Assembly: GCA_019112785.1 (NCBI GenBank)
Contig: DXIQ01000107.1
Span: 1 to 40,515, forward strand
Source of the DNA: Candidatus Blautia stercorigallinarum
Lineage (GTDB): Bacteria; Bacillota; Clostridia; Lachnospirales; Lachnospiraceae
Reading direction: 5' to 3'
Length of the DNA stretch: 40,515 nucleotides
Below the pieces are notes generated by a model. It did no database searches, was not told the DNA's origin, and was given only the letters and a program-made list of their open reading frames with translations. Below, one piece after another: positions 24,683 to 32,536 of the stretch (positions are counted from its first letter, which is position 1; every line of letters begins with the position of its first letter). The position numbers were made by a program, and so were the translations under genes.

Positions 24683-26074
24683 TTATTCCAGTTTTACTCC
24701 CAAACGGCCGCAGCATTCATCAATAACACCCAAAAGTTCCTCATCGGTGAGCACGGTTACCCGGCCATCTTCATACTGCTTGTCCACCCATGCTTTGACC
24801 ATGACTACCAGCTCGCTGTTTTTATCGATCTGTCTGTCCCCGGTAAGCCGGAAATGGTTGTTGATCCAATGAGCAATACCTGCCAGACCGGAAGTATTGG
24901 ACACAGCTACCTGAGGCGGACGGTTCAGGAATTTTTCTGTATCAAATATATTATAAATCTCCTCATTTTTCAACAGTCCATCTGCATGAATTCCTGCTCT
25001 TGTCACATTAAAGGCTTTTCCTACAAAAGGCGTCTGAGGCGGGATCTTATAACCGATCTCTTTTTCATAGTATTCTGCCAGTTCTGTGATCACTCTGGTA
25101 TCCATGCCGTCCAGAGTTCCTTTTAACTGGGCATATTCAAATACCATGGCTTCAAGAGGTGTATTCCCGGTCCTCTCTCCAATACCAAACAGAGAACAGT
25201 TTACGCCGCTGGCGCCGTAAAGCCAGGCTGTGGTGGAATTGCTCACCGCCTTGTAAAAATCATTATGTCCGTGGAACTCGATCAGTTCAGAAGGGATTCC
25301 CGCATGGGTCATGATACCATAGATGATTCCCGGAATAGACCTGGGGATCACCGCGCCCGGATAGTTCACTCCATAACCCATAGTGTCACAGCAGCGGACC
25401 TTAATGGGAATGGAATATTCCTCCATAAGTTTTGTCAGTTCCAGGCAGAAGGGGATCACATAACCGTAAATATCTGCTCTGGTAATATCTTCCAGGTGGC
25501 ATCTTGGGCTGACACCGATCTCCAGACAGTCACGGATCACTCCAAGATAATGTTCCATAGCCTCCCGGCGGGTCATTTTCATTTTATAAAAGATATGATA
25601 ATCGGAACAGCTTACCAGGATCCCGGTCTCTTTCAGGCCGATATCCTTTACCAGCTCAAAATCTTTTTTGCTGGCCCGGATCCAGCTGGTCACCTCAGGA
25701 AATTTATATCCTTTTTCCAGACACTTATATACAGCGTCCCGGTCTTTCTTGCTGTAGAGGAAAAATTCACTCTGACGGATCTTTCCGTTAGGTCCTCCCA
25801 GACGGTGGAGATATTCATAGATCCTTACGATCTGTTCGGTACTGTAGGGTGCTCTGGACTGCTGTCCGTCACGGAAAGTTGTATCTGTGATCCAGATATC
25901 GTCCGGCATATGGTGGGGGACGATCCTGTCGTTAAAAGCGATCTTCGGCACCTCTGTATAGGGGAACAGGTTTCGGAATACATTAGGCTTTTCCACATCT
26001 ACCAGAGGATACATATGCTCCTCCAGTTCTAACAGGTTCGTATGATAATTCATACGCACAGCTCTGTCTATCAT
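24683..26074 (-). CDS. Re-citrate synthase-like enzyme (HMGL/isopropylmalate synthase family)
   Basis: A 463-residue TIM-barrel acyltransferase of the isopropylmalate/homocitrate synthase family. Motifs: WITDTTFRDGQQSRAPYS with the metal Asp, CHLEDITRAD, the metal pair in ELIEFHGHNDF and NCSLFGIGERTGNTPLEAM. Together with icd and a regulator, and without a Si-type citrate synthase in view, it fits the Re-face-stereospecific citrate synthase known from Clostridium kluyveri and relatives, condensing acetyl-CoA with oxaloacetate. The ATG at 26074 is preferred over the in-frame GTG at 26083, which overlaps the GAGGAG ribosome binding site. Homocitrate or isopropylmalate synthase remain alternatives. 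Aconitase is not in the window. Confidence 0.82.
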   Translation of the reverse strand: MIDRAVRMNYHTNLLELEEHMYPLVDVEKPNVFRNLFPYTEVPKIAFNDRIVPHHMPDDIWITDTTFRDGQQSRAPYSTEQIVRIYEYLHRLGGPNGKIRQSEFFLYSKKDRDAVYKCLEKGYKFPEVTSWIRASKKDFELVKDIGLKETGILVSCSDYHIFYKMKMTRREAMEHYLGVIRDCLEIGVSPRCHLEDITRADIYGYVIPFCLELTKLMEEYSIPIKVRCCDTMGYGVNYPGAVIPRSIPGIIYGIMTHAGIPSELIEFHGHNDFYKAVSNSTTAWLYGASGVNCSLFGIGERTGNTPLEAMVFEYAQLKGTLDGMDTRVITELAEYYEKEIGYKIPPQTPFVGKAFNVTRAGIHADGLLKNEEIYNIFDTEKFLNRPPQVAVSNTSGLAGIAHWINNHFRLTGDRQIDKNSELVVMVKAWVDKQYEDGRVTVLTDEELLGVIDECCGRLGVKLE

Positions 26075-26133
26075 TTCTCTCACTCCTCATTGTCTGTAAA
26101 AATCATGGTTTCATACTCTACTTTATAGAACTG

Positions 26134-26161
26134 TTTGTATCATTGTATACAATGATACAAA
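26134..26161. promoter_or_regulatory. Perfect 28-bp palindrome, probable GntR operator
   Basis: The half-site TTTGTATCATTGTA is mirrored exactly around position 26147/26148, with core ATTGTATACAAT. It covers the -10 box and most of the spacer of the promoter at 26142-26170, the right place for repression by the GntR regulator of the same operon. Confidence 0.8.
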
Positions 26162-26170
26162 ACCTGTCAA
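26142..26170 (-). promoter_or_regulatory. Promoter of the Re-citrate synthase-like operon
   Basis: TTGACA (26170-26165), 17 bp, TACAAT (26147-26142) on the minus strand: a consensus -35 and near-consensus -10. It would give a leader of about 60 nt. Confidence 0.85.
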
Positions 26171-26213
26171 TATGCTTTTTTATTTTTGATAACACCCATA
26201 ACCGGCAGTTATA

Positions 26214-27050
26214 TTAAATCCCGGGATCATTCAGGAATCTCTGAAGCTGAAAAAGCCCCCATCCCTGAAGATTGTGAGGATAGCCCAGATCCTTTGCCGT
26301 AGCTCTCAGCCGTTTCTTGATCTCCAGATTCGTAAGCTGAGGATTTTTCTCAAGAAGGAGCGCGATCCCGCCGGAAACCAGAGGGGTGGACATAGAAGTG
26401 CCGCTTTTTCTGGTATAAGGGTATGCGTTCATTTTATTGGAACAGGAAATGATCTCGTTTCCCGGCGCCACAATATCCGGTTTGCTGATACAGTTTATGG
26501 TGGGGCCTCTGCCGGATATCCCCTGGTTTCGCACCAGCATATCGGAAGATCCTACAGTAATGATCTTCCGACTGCTTCCCGGAGCGGTGATACTGCCTTT
26601 TCCCGGTCCCATATTTCCAGCCGCCGCCACCACCACCAATCCTTTATCCCAGGCTTCTTCCACCGCTTCTATCAGATCTTCATGCCCTTCCCGCTGTGTA
26701 GTTCCTACAGAAATATTTATCACACGGATATGATACTGTTCCATATTTTCCTCGATCCATTTCAGTGCCTGGATCACCTTGTCTTTATTTCCGTTTCCCC
26801 TTTCATCCAGGACTTTAATGGGGATCAGTCCGCAGCCAAAAGCCGTTCCCCGGTATTTTCCTCCGGAGGCGGCCCCATTTCCTCCCAGTATCCCCAGTAC
26901 ATGGGTACCGTGTCCATTGTCATCATAGGCCTGTTCTCTCCCATGTATATAATCCCGGAAGGCCCATATCCGGTTTTCAAAATCCATATGAGGAAAGGCA
27001 CCTGTATCCAGAACAGCCACCCCGATCCCTTTTCCGCTTAATTCTTTCAT
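26214..27050 (-). CDS. Subtilisin-like S8 serine protease, possibly 5'-frameshifted
   Basis: A 278-residue S8 catalytic domain with the full triad: Asp in GVAVLDTGAFPHMDF, His in DDNGHGTHVLGILGG, Ser in SGTSMSTPLVSGG, and the oxyanion Asn in AAAGNMGPG. No signal peptide. The frame continues upstream of the ATG at 27050 with protein-like LDWNQKDFRGISYKKSKAHL but has no start before a stop. An ATG at 27130 in another frame begins MKEIL; deletion of one base near 27115 would join MKEIL to DWNQKDFRG, a natural-looking N-terminus. Either the short form from 27050 is made or the gene has a recent frameshift. It is divergent from the larger S8 gene. Confidence 0.82.
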   Translation of the reverse strand: MKELSGKGIGVAVLDTGAFPHMDFENRIWAFRDYIHGREQAYDDNGHGTHVLGILGGNGAASGGKYRGTAFGCGLIPIKVLDERGNGNKDKVIQALKWIEENMEQYHIRVINISVGTTQREGHEDLIEAVEEAWDKGLVVVAAAGNMGPGKGSITAPGSSRKIITVGSSDMLVRNQGISGRGPTINCISKPDIVAPGNEIISCSNKMNAYPYTRKSGTSMSTPLVSGGIALLLEKNPQLTNLEIKKRLRATAKDLGYPHNLQGWGLFQLQRFLNDPGI

Positions 27051-27178
27051 GACTTTTCCCAGATGCGCCTTGCTTTTTTTATATGATATTCCCCTGAAAT
27101 CCTTCTGGTTCCAGTCAAGATTTCTTTCATGGACTCATAGACTGAATAGAATAAAAATCCGATACTATGGGAGTTTTT

Positions 27179-28873
27179 ATGCCGTCTATACGAGAAATGA
27201 TTCTTTCTGAAGACTACGCGGATATTATCGTTCCCTACTTTCCCTGCTTTCTTAATCAATACAGGGATCAGGGCGCCCAGGTCTTTAACGATTACTATGG
27301 GATGATCCACTATCCTCTTTCCCCTCAGTCCTATGCCGCCTATTTTGAAGAAGGCTTCTTTTACACCACCATCCCCAAGCTGTACACCCTCCTGGATACA
27401 GTCAATCTGGACGCGTCAGGGATCACCCAGGTCCAGGAACAGCCGGTGCTGGGGCTTACAGGACAGAATATCATCCTGGGCTTTATTGATACAGGGATCG
27501 ATTACACACATCCTGCCTTTCGAAGAAGCGATGGGAGCAGCCGGATCTGCGGGCTCTGGGATCAGACCGTTCAGACCGGAACCCCGCCCTATGATCTGGA
27601 ATACGGCAGCGCCTATACACAGGAAGAGATCGATCAGGCACTGGAACAGGAGGATCCTTTTTCCCTGATCCCCAGCCGTGATGAGATCGGCCATGGCACG
27701 GCTCTGGCCGGGATCGCTGCGGGAACCTCTCTTCCGGAAAAAGATTTTAAGGGAGCCGCTCCCCAGGCTATGATCGCAATGGTCAAACTAAAGCCGGCCA
27801 AGGAGTACCTTAAGACTCTTTTTTACGTTACCGGGGATGCCCCAGCCTACCAGATGACAGATATTATGGCGGGAATCCGCTATCTCCTCCGTCTCTCAGA
27901 GGAACTGGTAAGACCTCTGGTGATCTGCCTGGGACTGGGCACCAGCCAGGGAGATCATTCCGGGGATTCTCCTCTGGATTCCATGTTGTCTATAACAGAC
28001 CAGTTTCGCGGCTTTATCGGCGTAAGCGCTGCCGGAAACGAAGCAGGCAGGGCACATCATTACTATGGCACTGCTTTAAATTCCGCCCAATACAATGCTG
28101 TGGAGATCCTGGTAAAAGAAGGCACCCGGGGATTCTGTGCCGAACTGTGGGGACAGCCTCCGGAAGTCTATGCCGTAGGCTTTGAGTCCCCTCTGGGGGA
28201 AGTGGTCCAGAAGATCCCTCCCCGGCTGAGTTACAGTGAAAATATCTCCTTCATCCTGGAAAATACCAGGATTTTTGTCAGCTCTGAGATCATCCAGACA
28301 GTTTCCGGAAGCCAGCTGATCTTTATGCGGTTTACGGATCCTACCCCCGGATCCTGGAAAATACGGGTATATACCGGAGATTATAACAGCGGCAGTTATC
28401 ATATCTGGCTGCCGGTCACAGGTTTTTCTGATCCTGACGTTACTTTTCTGGCGCCTAATCCGGACACGACCATCACCTCTCCCGGCAACTCTGCTTCTGT
28501 GATCACCACCGGAGCTTATAACGCCTATAATAACAGCCTCTATCTGAATTCCAGCCGGGGATACACCAGGACCGGACAGATCAAGCCGGATATCGCGGCA
28601 CCGGGCGTTAATGTTTCTGCTCCTGCGCCCAGAAACCGCTATACTGCCATTACCGGTACCTCTGCGGCGGCAGCCATCACAGCAGGCGCAGGTGCCCTGA
28701 TCCTGGAATGGGGAATGAACCGGACCCCTTCCAGGATCTTCAATAACGCGGAACTGAAAACTCTTTTTATCCGGGGTGCCGGGAGAAGAAGCGACCATCT
28801 GTATCCCAACCGGGAATGGGGATATGGCACTCTGGATGTGTATCAGATATTTTCCTCCCTTTCTTCTCCCTGA
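27179..28873 (+). CDS. CspB/CspC-like S8 family peptidase
   Basis: A 564-residue subtilase of the type found in clostridial germination proteases and their paralogues. The N-terminal propeptide-like region (about 1-85) precedes the catalytic Asp in IILGFIDTGIDYTHPAF. His lies in DEIGHGTALAGIAAG; an inserted beta-barrel (jelly-roll) domain at roughly 300-430 separates these from the Ser in ITGTSAAAAITAGAGA near 500. The triad looks complete. Csp proteases cut the pro-form of the cortex hydrolase SleC in spores, but many Lachnospiraceae paralogues have unknown targets. ATG 27179 is chosen because GGGAG stands 5 nt before it; 27167 is an alternative. It is followed 70 nt later by the Cys-rich gene. 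Confidence 0.85.
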   Translation: MPSIREMILSEDYADIIVPYFPCFLNQYRDQGAQVFNDYYGMIHYPLSPQSYAAYFEEGFFYTTIPKLYTLLDTVNLDASGITQVQEQPVLGLTGQNIILGFIDTGIDYTHPAFRRSDGSSRICGLWDQTVQTGTPPYDLEYGSAYTQEEIDQALEQEDPFSLIPSRDEIGHGTALAGIAAGTSLPEKDFKGAAPQAMIAMVKLKPAKEYLKTLFYVTGDAPAYQMTDIMAGIRYLLRLSEELVRPLVICLGLGTSQGDHSGDSPLDSMLSITDQFRGFIGVSAAGNEAGRAHHYYGTALNSAQYNAVEILVKEGTRGFCAELWGQPPEVYAVGFESPLGEVVQKIPPRLSYSENISFILENTRIFVSSEIIQTVSGSQLIFMRFTDPTPGSWKIRVYTGDYNSGSYHIWLPVTGFSDPDVTFLAPNPDTTITSPGNSASVITTGAYNAYNNSLYLNSSRGYTRTGQIKPDIAAPGVNVSAPAPRNRYTAITGTSAAAAITAGAGALILEWGMNRTPSRIFNNAELKTLFIRGAGRRSDHLYPNREWGYGTLDVYQIFSSLSSP

Positions 28874-28943
28874 TCTTGTTGCACCCTTTTCCTCCTGCCG
28901 CATAGTATGTAAGTGTAATCAAGATTTTTTGGAGGAACGATTC

Positions 28944-29177
28944 ATGAGTGACTTAGCTGCTACAAATTGTGGTTGCGGTTGTGACGATAACTGCGGAGGA
29001 GGCATGGGCCGCGGTTTATTCGGCGGCGGATGCAGCTGCATTATCTGGATCCTGCTTTTAATGTGCTGCTGCGGAAACGGCAGTACTTTTGGCGGAAATG
29101 ACGGCTGCGGTGACTGCAGCTGCCTGATCCTGATCTTACTGCTTCTGTGCGGATGCGGCGGAAACGGATTCTGCTAA
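28944..29177 (+). CDS. Cys/Gly-rich small protein (chorion class high-cysteine type)
   Basis: A 77-residue protein with 15 Cys and many Gly. The C-terminal part is a direct duplication: CSCIIWILLLMCCCGNG and CSCLILILLLLCGCGGNG, each a short hydrophobic stretch bracketed by Cys. The first 25 residues are Cys-, Asp- and Gly-rich. This fits the family annotated in Lachnospiraceae as chorion class high-cysteine HCB protein 13, of unknown function. A strong GGAGG stands 8 nt before the ATG at 28944. A longer frame open from 28776 overlaps the protease gene and is not used. Cross-linked coat-like material, metal binding or a secreted peptide are all conceivable. Confidence 0.75.
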   Translation: MSDLAATNCGCGCDDNCGGGMGRGLFGGGCSCIIWILLLMCCCGNGSTFGGNDGCGDCSCLILILLLLCGCGGNGFC

Positions 29178-29192
29178 AAAAATCGCACAAAA

Positions 29193-29218
29193 GGAGCTGT
29201 CGCGAATGCGACAGCTCC
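29193..29218. terminator. Perfect hairpin after the Cys-rich gene
   Basis: GGAGCTGTCGC (29193-29203) and GCGACAGCTCC (29208-29218) with a GAAT loop. There is no T-run on the plus strand; on the minus strand TTTTG and a later seven-T run follow. It may stabilise the Cys-rich protein mRNA or end minus-strand transcripts. Confidence 0.55.
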
Positions 29219-29274
29219 CAACCCAATGGCAAACTCAAAGACTGCGCTTTCCATGGTAGCGAAGTTAGACGTTT

Positions 29275-29442
29275 ATGCACCGCTGCGATAAACAAGATGT
29301 GTCTGCCTGCGCAGATTTAGAACGGGTATATTTCTCTTTTATCACTCCCATCTTCTGTTTTCTCACAGCGTTTGATCCATATGTCTTTGAGTTTCCAGCA
29401 GAACCGCTGATTGAAGAAATAAAACAAAAAGTAAAAAGATAA
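29275..29442 (+). other. Possible 55-residue reading frame or gene remnant
   Basis: ATG 29275 to TAA 29440-29442 encodes a protein-like sequence including DVSACADLERVYFSFITP, FCFLTAFDPYVFEFP and EPLIEEIKQKVKR. There is no good ribosome binding site. In another frame just upstream an ATG at 29226 encodes MANSKTALSMVAKLDVYAPL and then stops, so the two may be pieces of one gene broken by a frameshift. The family is not recognised. A plus-strand terminator follows at 29490-29518. Confidence 0.3.
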
Positions 29443-29489
29443 GACAACTTTGTCTTCTGACATCTTCTATTATACAGCATACGATTTTT

Positions 29490-29518
29490 CCGTCAAGGAA
29501 AACAGTCTGACGGTTTTT
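29490..29518 (+). terminator. Plus-strand terminator
   Basis: CCGTCA (29490-29495) and TGACGG (29508-29513) followed by TTTTT. It would end the plus-strand transcript of the protease and Cys-rich genes. Confidence 0.55.
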
Positions 29519-29559
29519 GGTGTATTCCTGCTTTTTCTCTTTTTTATTTACAATATTTT

Positions 29560-31257
29560 TCAGGCCTTCTGGGGTTTTTCCCAGATTCCTGTCTTTTCAA
29601 AAGCTTCTACCGATCTTTTTGCCCCTTCTACGATACTTTCTTTATATCCCGTCATTTCCAGAAGACGGATAGCATTTCTGGTAGTCACTCTTCCCTTTTT
29701 CAGCAGATAATTAAAGACCACTTCGTGTTCCTTTACCTCTTCCTCGAAATGATAATTCTCATACAGGTCTTCCAGAATATAAGACAGCTCGATATCATGG
29801 GTGGCCGCGAAAGGCAGCACCTGATCTCTTCTCAGATCTGCCAGTATCTGGGAGGAAGCTCCGATCCGCTCAATGGTATTGGTTCCCCTCAGGACTTCGT
29901 CTATGATGCACAGAAGGCAGCCTTCTTTTTCCGCCTCGTCCAGAATCCTCTTTAAAGAACGTATTTCTACAATAAAATAGCTCTCGCCGCTTTCCAGATC
30001 ATCCCTGAGAGCCATAGATGTCATCACCTTAAAATAAGGAGCCTGACAGGCAGTAGCCGTAGCTGTATAGATTGTCTGGGACAGGATGGTGTTCACAGCA
30101 ATATTCTTTAAAAAAGTGGACTTTCCTGAAGCGTTGGAACCGGTTACCAGGATCCCTTTCTGTGCCTCTATGCTATTGGCCACAGGATGAGAAAGGAGCG
30201 GATGATACAGATTCTCCACTTTCAGATACGCGCTCTTCTCCTCCTTGAGTTCAGGCAGGCTGTAATAAGGCAGGCTTTCTCTGAAAGAAGCGATCGAGAT
30301 CATGGAATCCAGATATCCGAAGATCTTCATCAGTCCCTGGATCTCTTTCTGATACTTTTGCATAGCCTTCATCATAGCAGAAAACTTGATCAGATCGATA
30401 TGGGTCAGCATACGGATATAATCCATGACCAGCCCTTCCAGTCCTCCCCCTGTACTGCTCTGGTCCAGGACCAGGAAAGAGCCTTTCTGAAAGGTTCTCA
30501 GGCATTCCCGGTATTTCCGGCTCTCTTCCCTGTAATGCTCCAGTTCCGGGATCTTTAGTTTTTCCAGTCCTTTCTGGGCCTCCAGAAGCTGGATCACACA
30601 GCGGAAACTGTTGAGATAAAGATCGATATCCTGCTTTCTCATAAAGTATGTGATGATATTCAGGATACAGATCCCCAGGAAACAGAATATCCCCGGAGAA
30701 GGCATGAGCATAAAAAACAAGAGAGACAGGAAGAAGGCTAAGCACATGGTGATCTGAAAACCTCTTCCCTGGATCTCTACTTCTTTTGTGATATTCACGG
30801 CTTCAAAAACACTGACGTTTCCCGGTTTCCGGATCCCGGCAAGAAGAGCCTGTATCCGGTGTCTTTCTTTTTCCCGGATTTTGAAAAACTCCAGAAGTCT
30901 CTCTCTTTCTTTCAGCTCTTCTTCCCTGAAGACCGGTTTTCTCAGAAGGTCATAGAGGCATTCGTCCCCAACCGGAGAAACGCTCTGATTGATCAGGGCA
31001 TAGATCCGGTCCATATCCAGATCATTCCAGGTAATGTCATCAATATAAAATCCTTCTTTTTCTCTCTGCCGGAAAAACTGGGAAATATGATCCAGCTCTT
31101 CATAGCTGTATTCCCGCTGGGGGATCTTTCCCCAGGAAGCCATCATTTTTTCCAGAAAAAGTCTCCGGCCTTTTCTTTTTTCATAGAAATTCAAAAGACC
31201 GGCTCCTGCCAGAAAAAGAAGGATCACTCCAAGTCCGATCACCGTATCGTTATACAT
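29560..31257 (-). CDS. Membrane-anchored MutS-like ATPase
   Basis: A 565-residue protein with a MutS C-terminal ATPase but no mismatch-recognition domain. One membrane segment at the start (VIGLGVILLFLAGAGLLNF) and a hydrophobic pair at about 172-207 (MCLAFFLSLLFFMLMPS and FCFLGICILNIITYFM) place it in the membrane. The ATPase has Walker A VTGSNASGKSTFLKNIAVN, then DDLESGESYFIVEIRSLKRIL, Walker B LLCIIDEVLRGTNTIERIGAS and the His-loop FAATHDIELSYIL. It is not MutS or MutS2: the mismatch, connector and Smr domains are absent. Role unknown. It starts 7 nt after hemL and is likely co-transcribed with the hem operon. Confidence 0.82.
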   Translation of the reverse strand: MYNDTVIGLGVILLFLAGAGLLNFYEKRKGRRLFLEKMMASWGKIPQREYSYEELDHISQFFRQREKEGFYIDDITWNDLDMDRIYALINQSVSPVGDECLYDLLRKPVFREEELKERERLLEFFKIREKERHRIQALLAGIRKPGNVSVFEAVNITKEVEIQGRGFQITMCLAFFLSLLFFMLMPSPGIFCFLGICILNIITYFMRKQDIDLYLNSFRCVIQLLEAQKGLEKLKIPELEHYREESRKYRECLRTFQKGSFLVLDQSSTGGGLEGLVMDYIRMLTHIDLIKFSAMMKAMQKYQKEIQGLMKIFGYLDSMISIASFRESLPYYSLPELKEEKSAYLKVENLYHPLLSHPVANSIEAQKGILVTGSNASGKSTFLKNIAVNTILSQTIYTATATACQAPYFKVMTSMALRDDLESGESYFIVEIRSLKRILDEAEKEGCLLCIIDEVLRGTNTIERIGASSQILADLRRDQVLPFAATHDIELSYILEDLYENYHFEEEVKEHEVVFNYLLKKGRVTTRNAIRLLEMTGYKESIVEGAKRSVEAFEKTGIWEKPQKA

Positions 31258-31264
31258 AGTTCAC

Positions 31265-32536
31265 CTAAAAATACTGATCGATCAGTTCCAGGAACTGACG
31301 GATATCTTCCTCTGTGTGAGCGTCAGAAAGGAAGATGGCTTCAAACTGAGAAGGCGCCAGATGGACCCCATGCTCCAGCATATACTCAAAGTATTTTGAG
31401 AAAGCCTTTGTATCCGATGTTTTTGCTGACTGATAATCTGTGACAGGCGTTTCTGTAAAGAAAATGCTTCCAAGGGAAGATACGGAGTTTACCTGATATC
31501 CGATCCCTTTCTCTGTAAAGATCTTCCGGATCCCTTCAAAGAGCATCTCCCCTTTCTGGAAAAGACGTTTATAGATATCCTGATCTTCCCAGAGGATCTT
31601 AAGCTGGGTCAGACCTGCCGCCATGGCAATAGGATTGCCGCTTAAAGTTCCCGCCTGATAAACAGGTCCGCTGGGGGCTACCATTTCCATGATCTCTTTT
31701 CTTCCCCCGTAAGCACCTACCGGCATGCCTGCGCCGATGATTTTTCCGTAGGTGACCATATCGGGAGTGACTCCAAAATATTCTGCGGCTCCTCCAAATT
31801 TTAAACGAAAACCGGTAATAACCTCGTCAAAGATCAGCAGAGCTTTGTGTTTATCGCACAAATCCCTCAGTCCCTGAAGAAAACCGTCCTTTGGAGGAAC
31901 TACGCCCATGTTGGCAGCCACCGGCTCTACGATCACTGCCGCTACCTGATCCTGGCTTTCCTCCATAAGTTTTTCCACACTGGACAGATCGTTGTAAACG
32001 GCGATCATAGTGTCCTGGGTACAGCCCTTTGGCACTCCGGCGCTGTCCGGTACGCCGCTGGTCATAACGCCGCTTCCTGCGCTTACCAGCATAGCGTCTG
32101 TATGGCCGTGATAGCAGCCGGCAAATTTAATGATCTTATTCTTTCCCGTAAATCCTCTGGCTGTGCGGATAGCGCTCATAACTGCTTCTGTTCCGGAATT
32201 GACCATACGGATCATTTCCACATGAGGGATCCTCTCGCAGATAAATTCCGCCATCTCCACTTCCCGCTCAGTGGCGCAGCCAAAGCTCAAACCATTCTCG
32301 CTGGCACGGATCACCGCTTCTTTTACCCGCTCATCATTGTGTCCCAGGATCATCGGTCCCCAGGAACCGATATAATCTGTATAGGTGTTTCCGTCTACAT
32401 CAAAGATCTTGCTTCCAACTGCCCCCTGGATAAATCTGGGGGCCTCATCTACAGAACCGAACGCTCTGACCGGGCTGTTTACTCCTCCCGGTATCCTTTT
32501 TACTGCTCTCTGAAATAACTCTTCTGATCTTGTCAT
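31265..32536 (-). CDS. hemL: Glutamate-1-semialdehyde 2,1-aminomutase
   Basis: A 423-residue PLP aminotransferase making 5-aminolevulinate from glutamate-1-semialdehyde, the second step of the C5 pathway. Signatures: RIPGGVNSPVRAFGSV, VNSGTEAVMSAIRTARGFTGK, KFAGCYHGHTD, LIFDEVITGFR and the PLP lysine in VTYGKIIGAGMPVGAYGG. It overlaps the hemB stop by one base (TAATG). Length is normal. Confidence 0.96.
   Translation of the reverse strand: MTRSEELFQRAVKRIPGGVNSPVRAFGSVDEAPRFIQGAVGSKIFDVDGNTYTDYIGSWGPMILGHNDERVKEAVIRASENGLSFGCATEREVEMAEFICERIPHVEMIRMVNSGTEAVMSAIRTARGFTGKNKIIKFAGCYHGHTDAMLVSAGSGVMTSGVPDSAGVPKGCTQDTMIAVYNDLSSVEKLMEESQDQVAAVIVEPVAANMGVVPPKDGFLQGLRDLCDKHKALLIFDEVITGFRLKFGGAAEYFGVTPDMVTYGKIIGAGMPVGAYGGRKEIMEMVAPSGPVYQAGTLSGNPIAMAAGLTQLKILWEDQDIYKRLFQKGEMLFEGIRKIFTEKGIGYQVNSVSSLGSIFFTETPVTDYQSAKTSDTKAFSKYFEYMLEHGVHLAPSQFEAIFLSDAHTEEDIRQFLELIDQYF

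Noticed and set aside
27047..27310. 87-codon minus-strand frame as a separate gene
   Set aside because: Its first part is antisense to the start of the plus-strand S8 gene; only its end, from ATG 27130, may be the displaced protease start.
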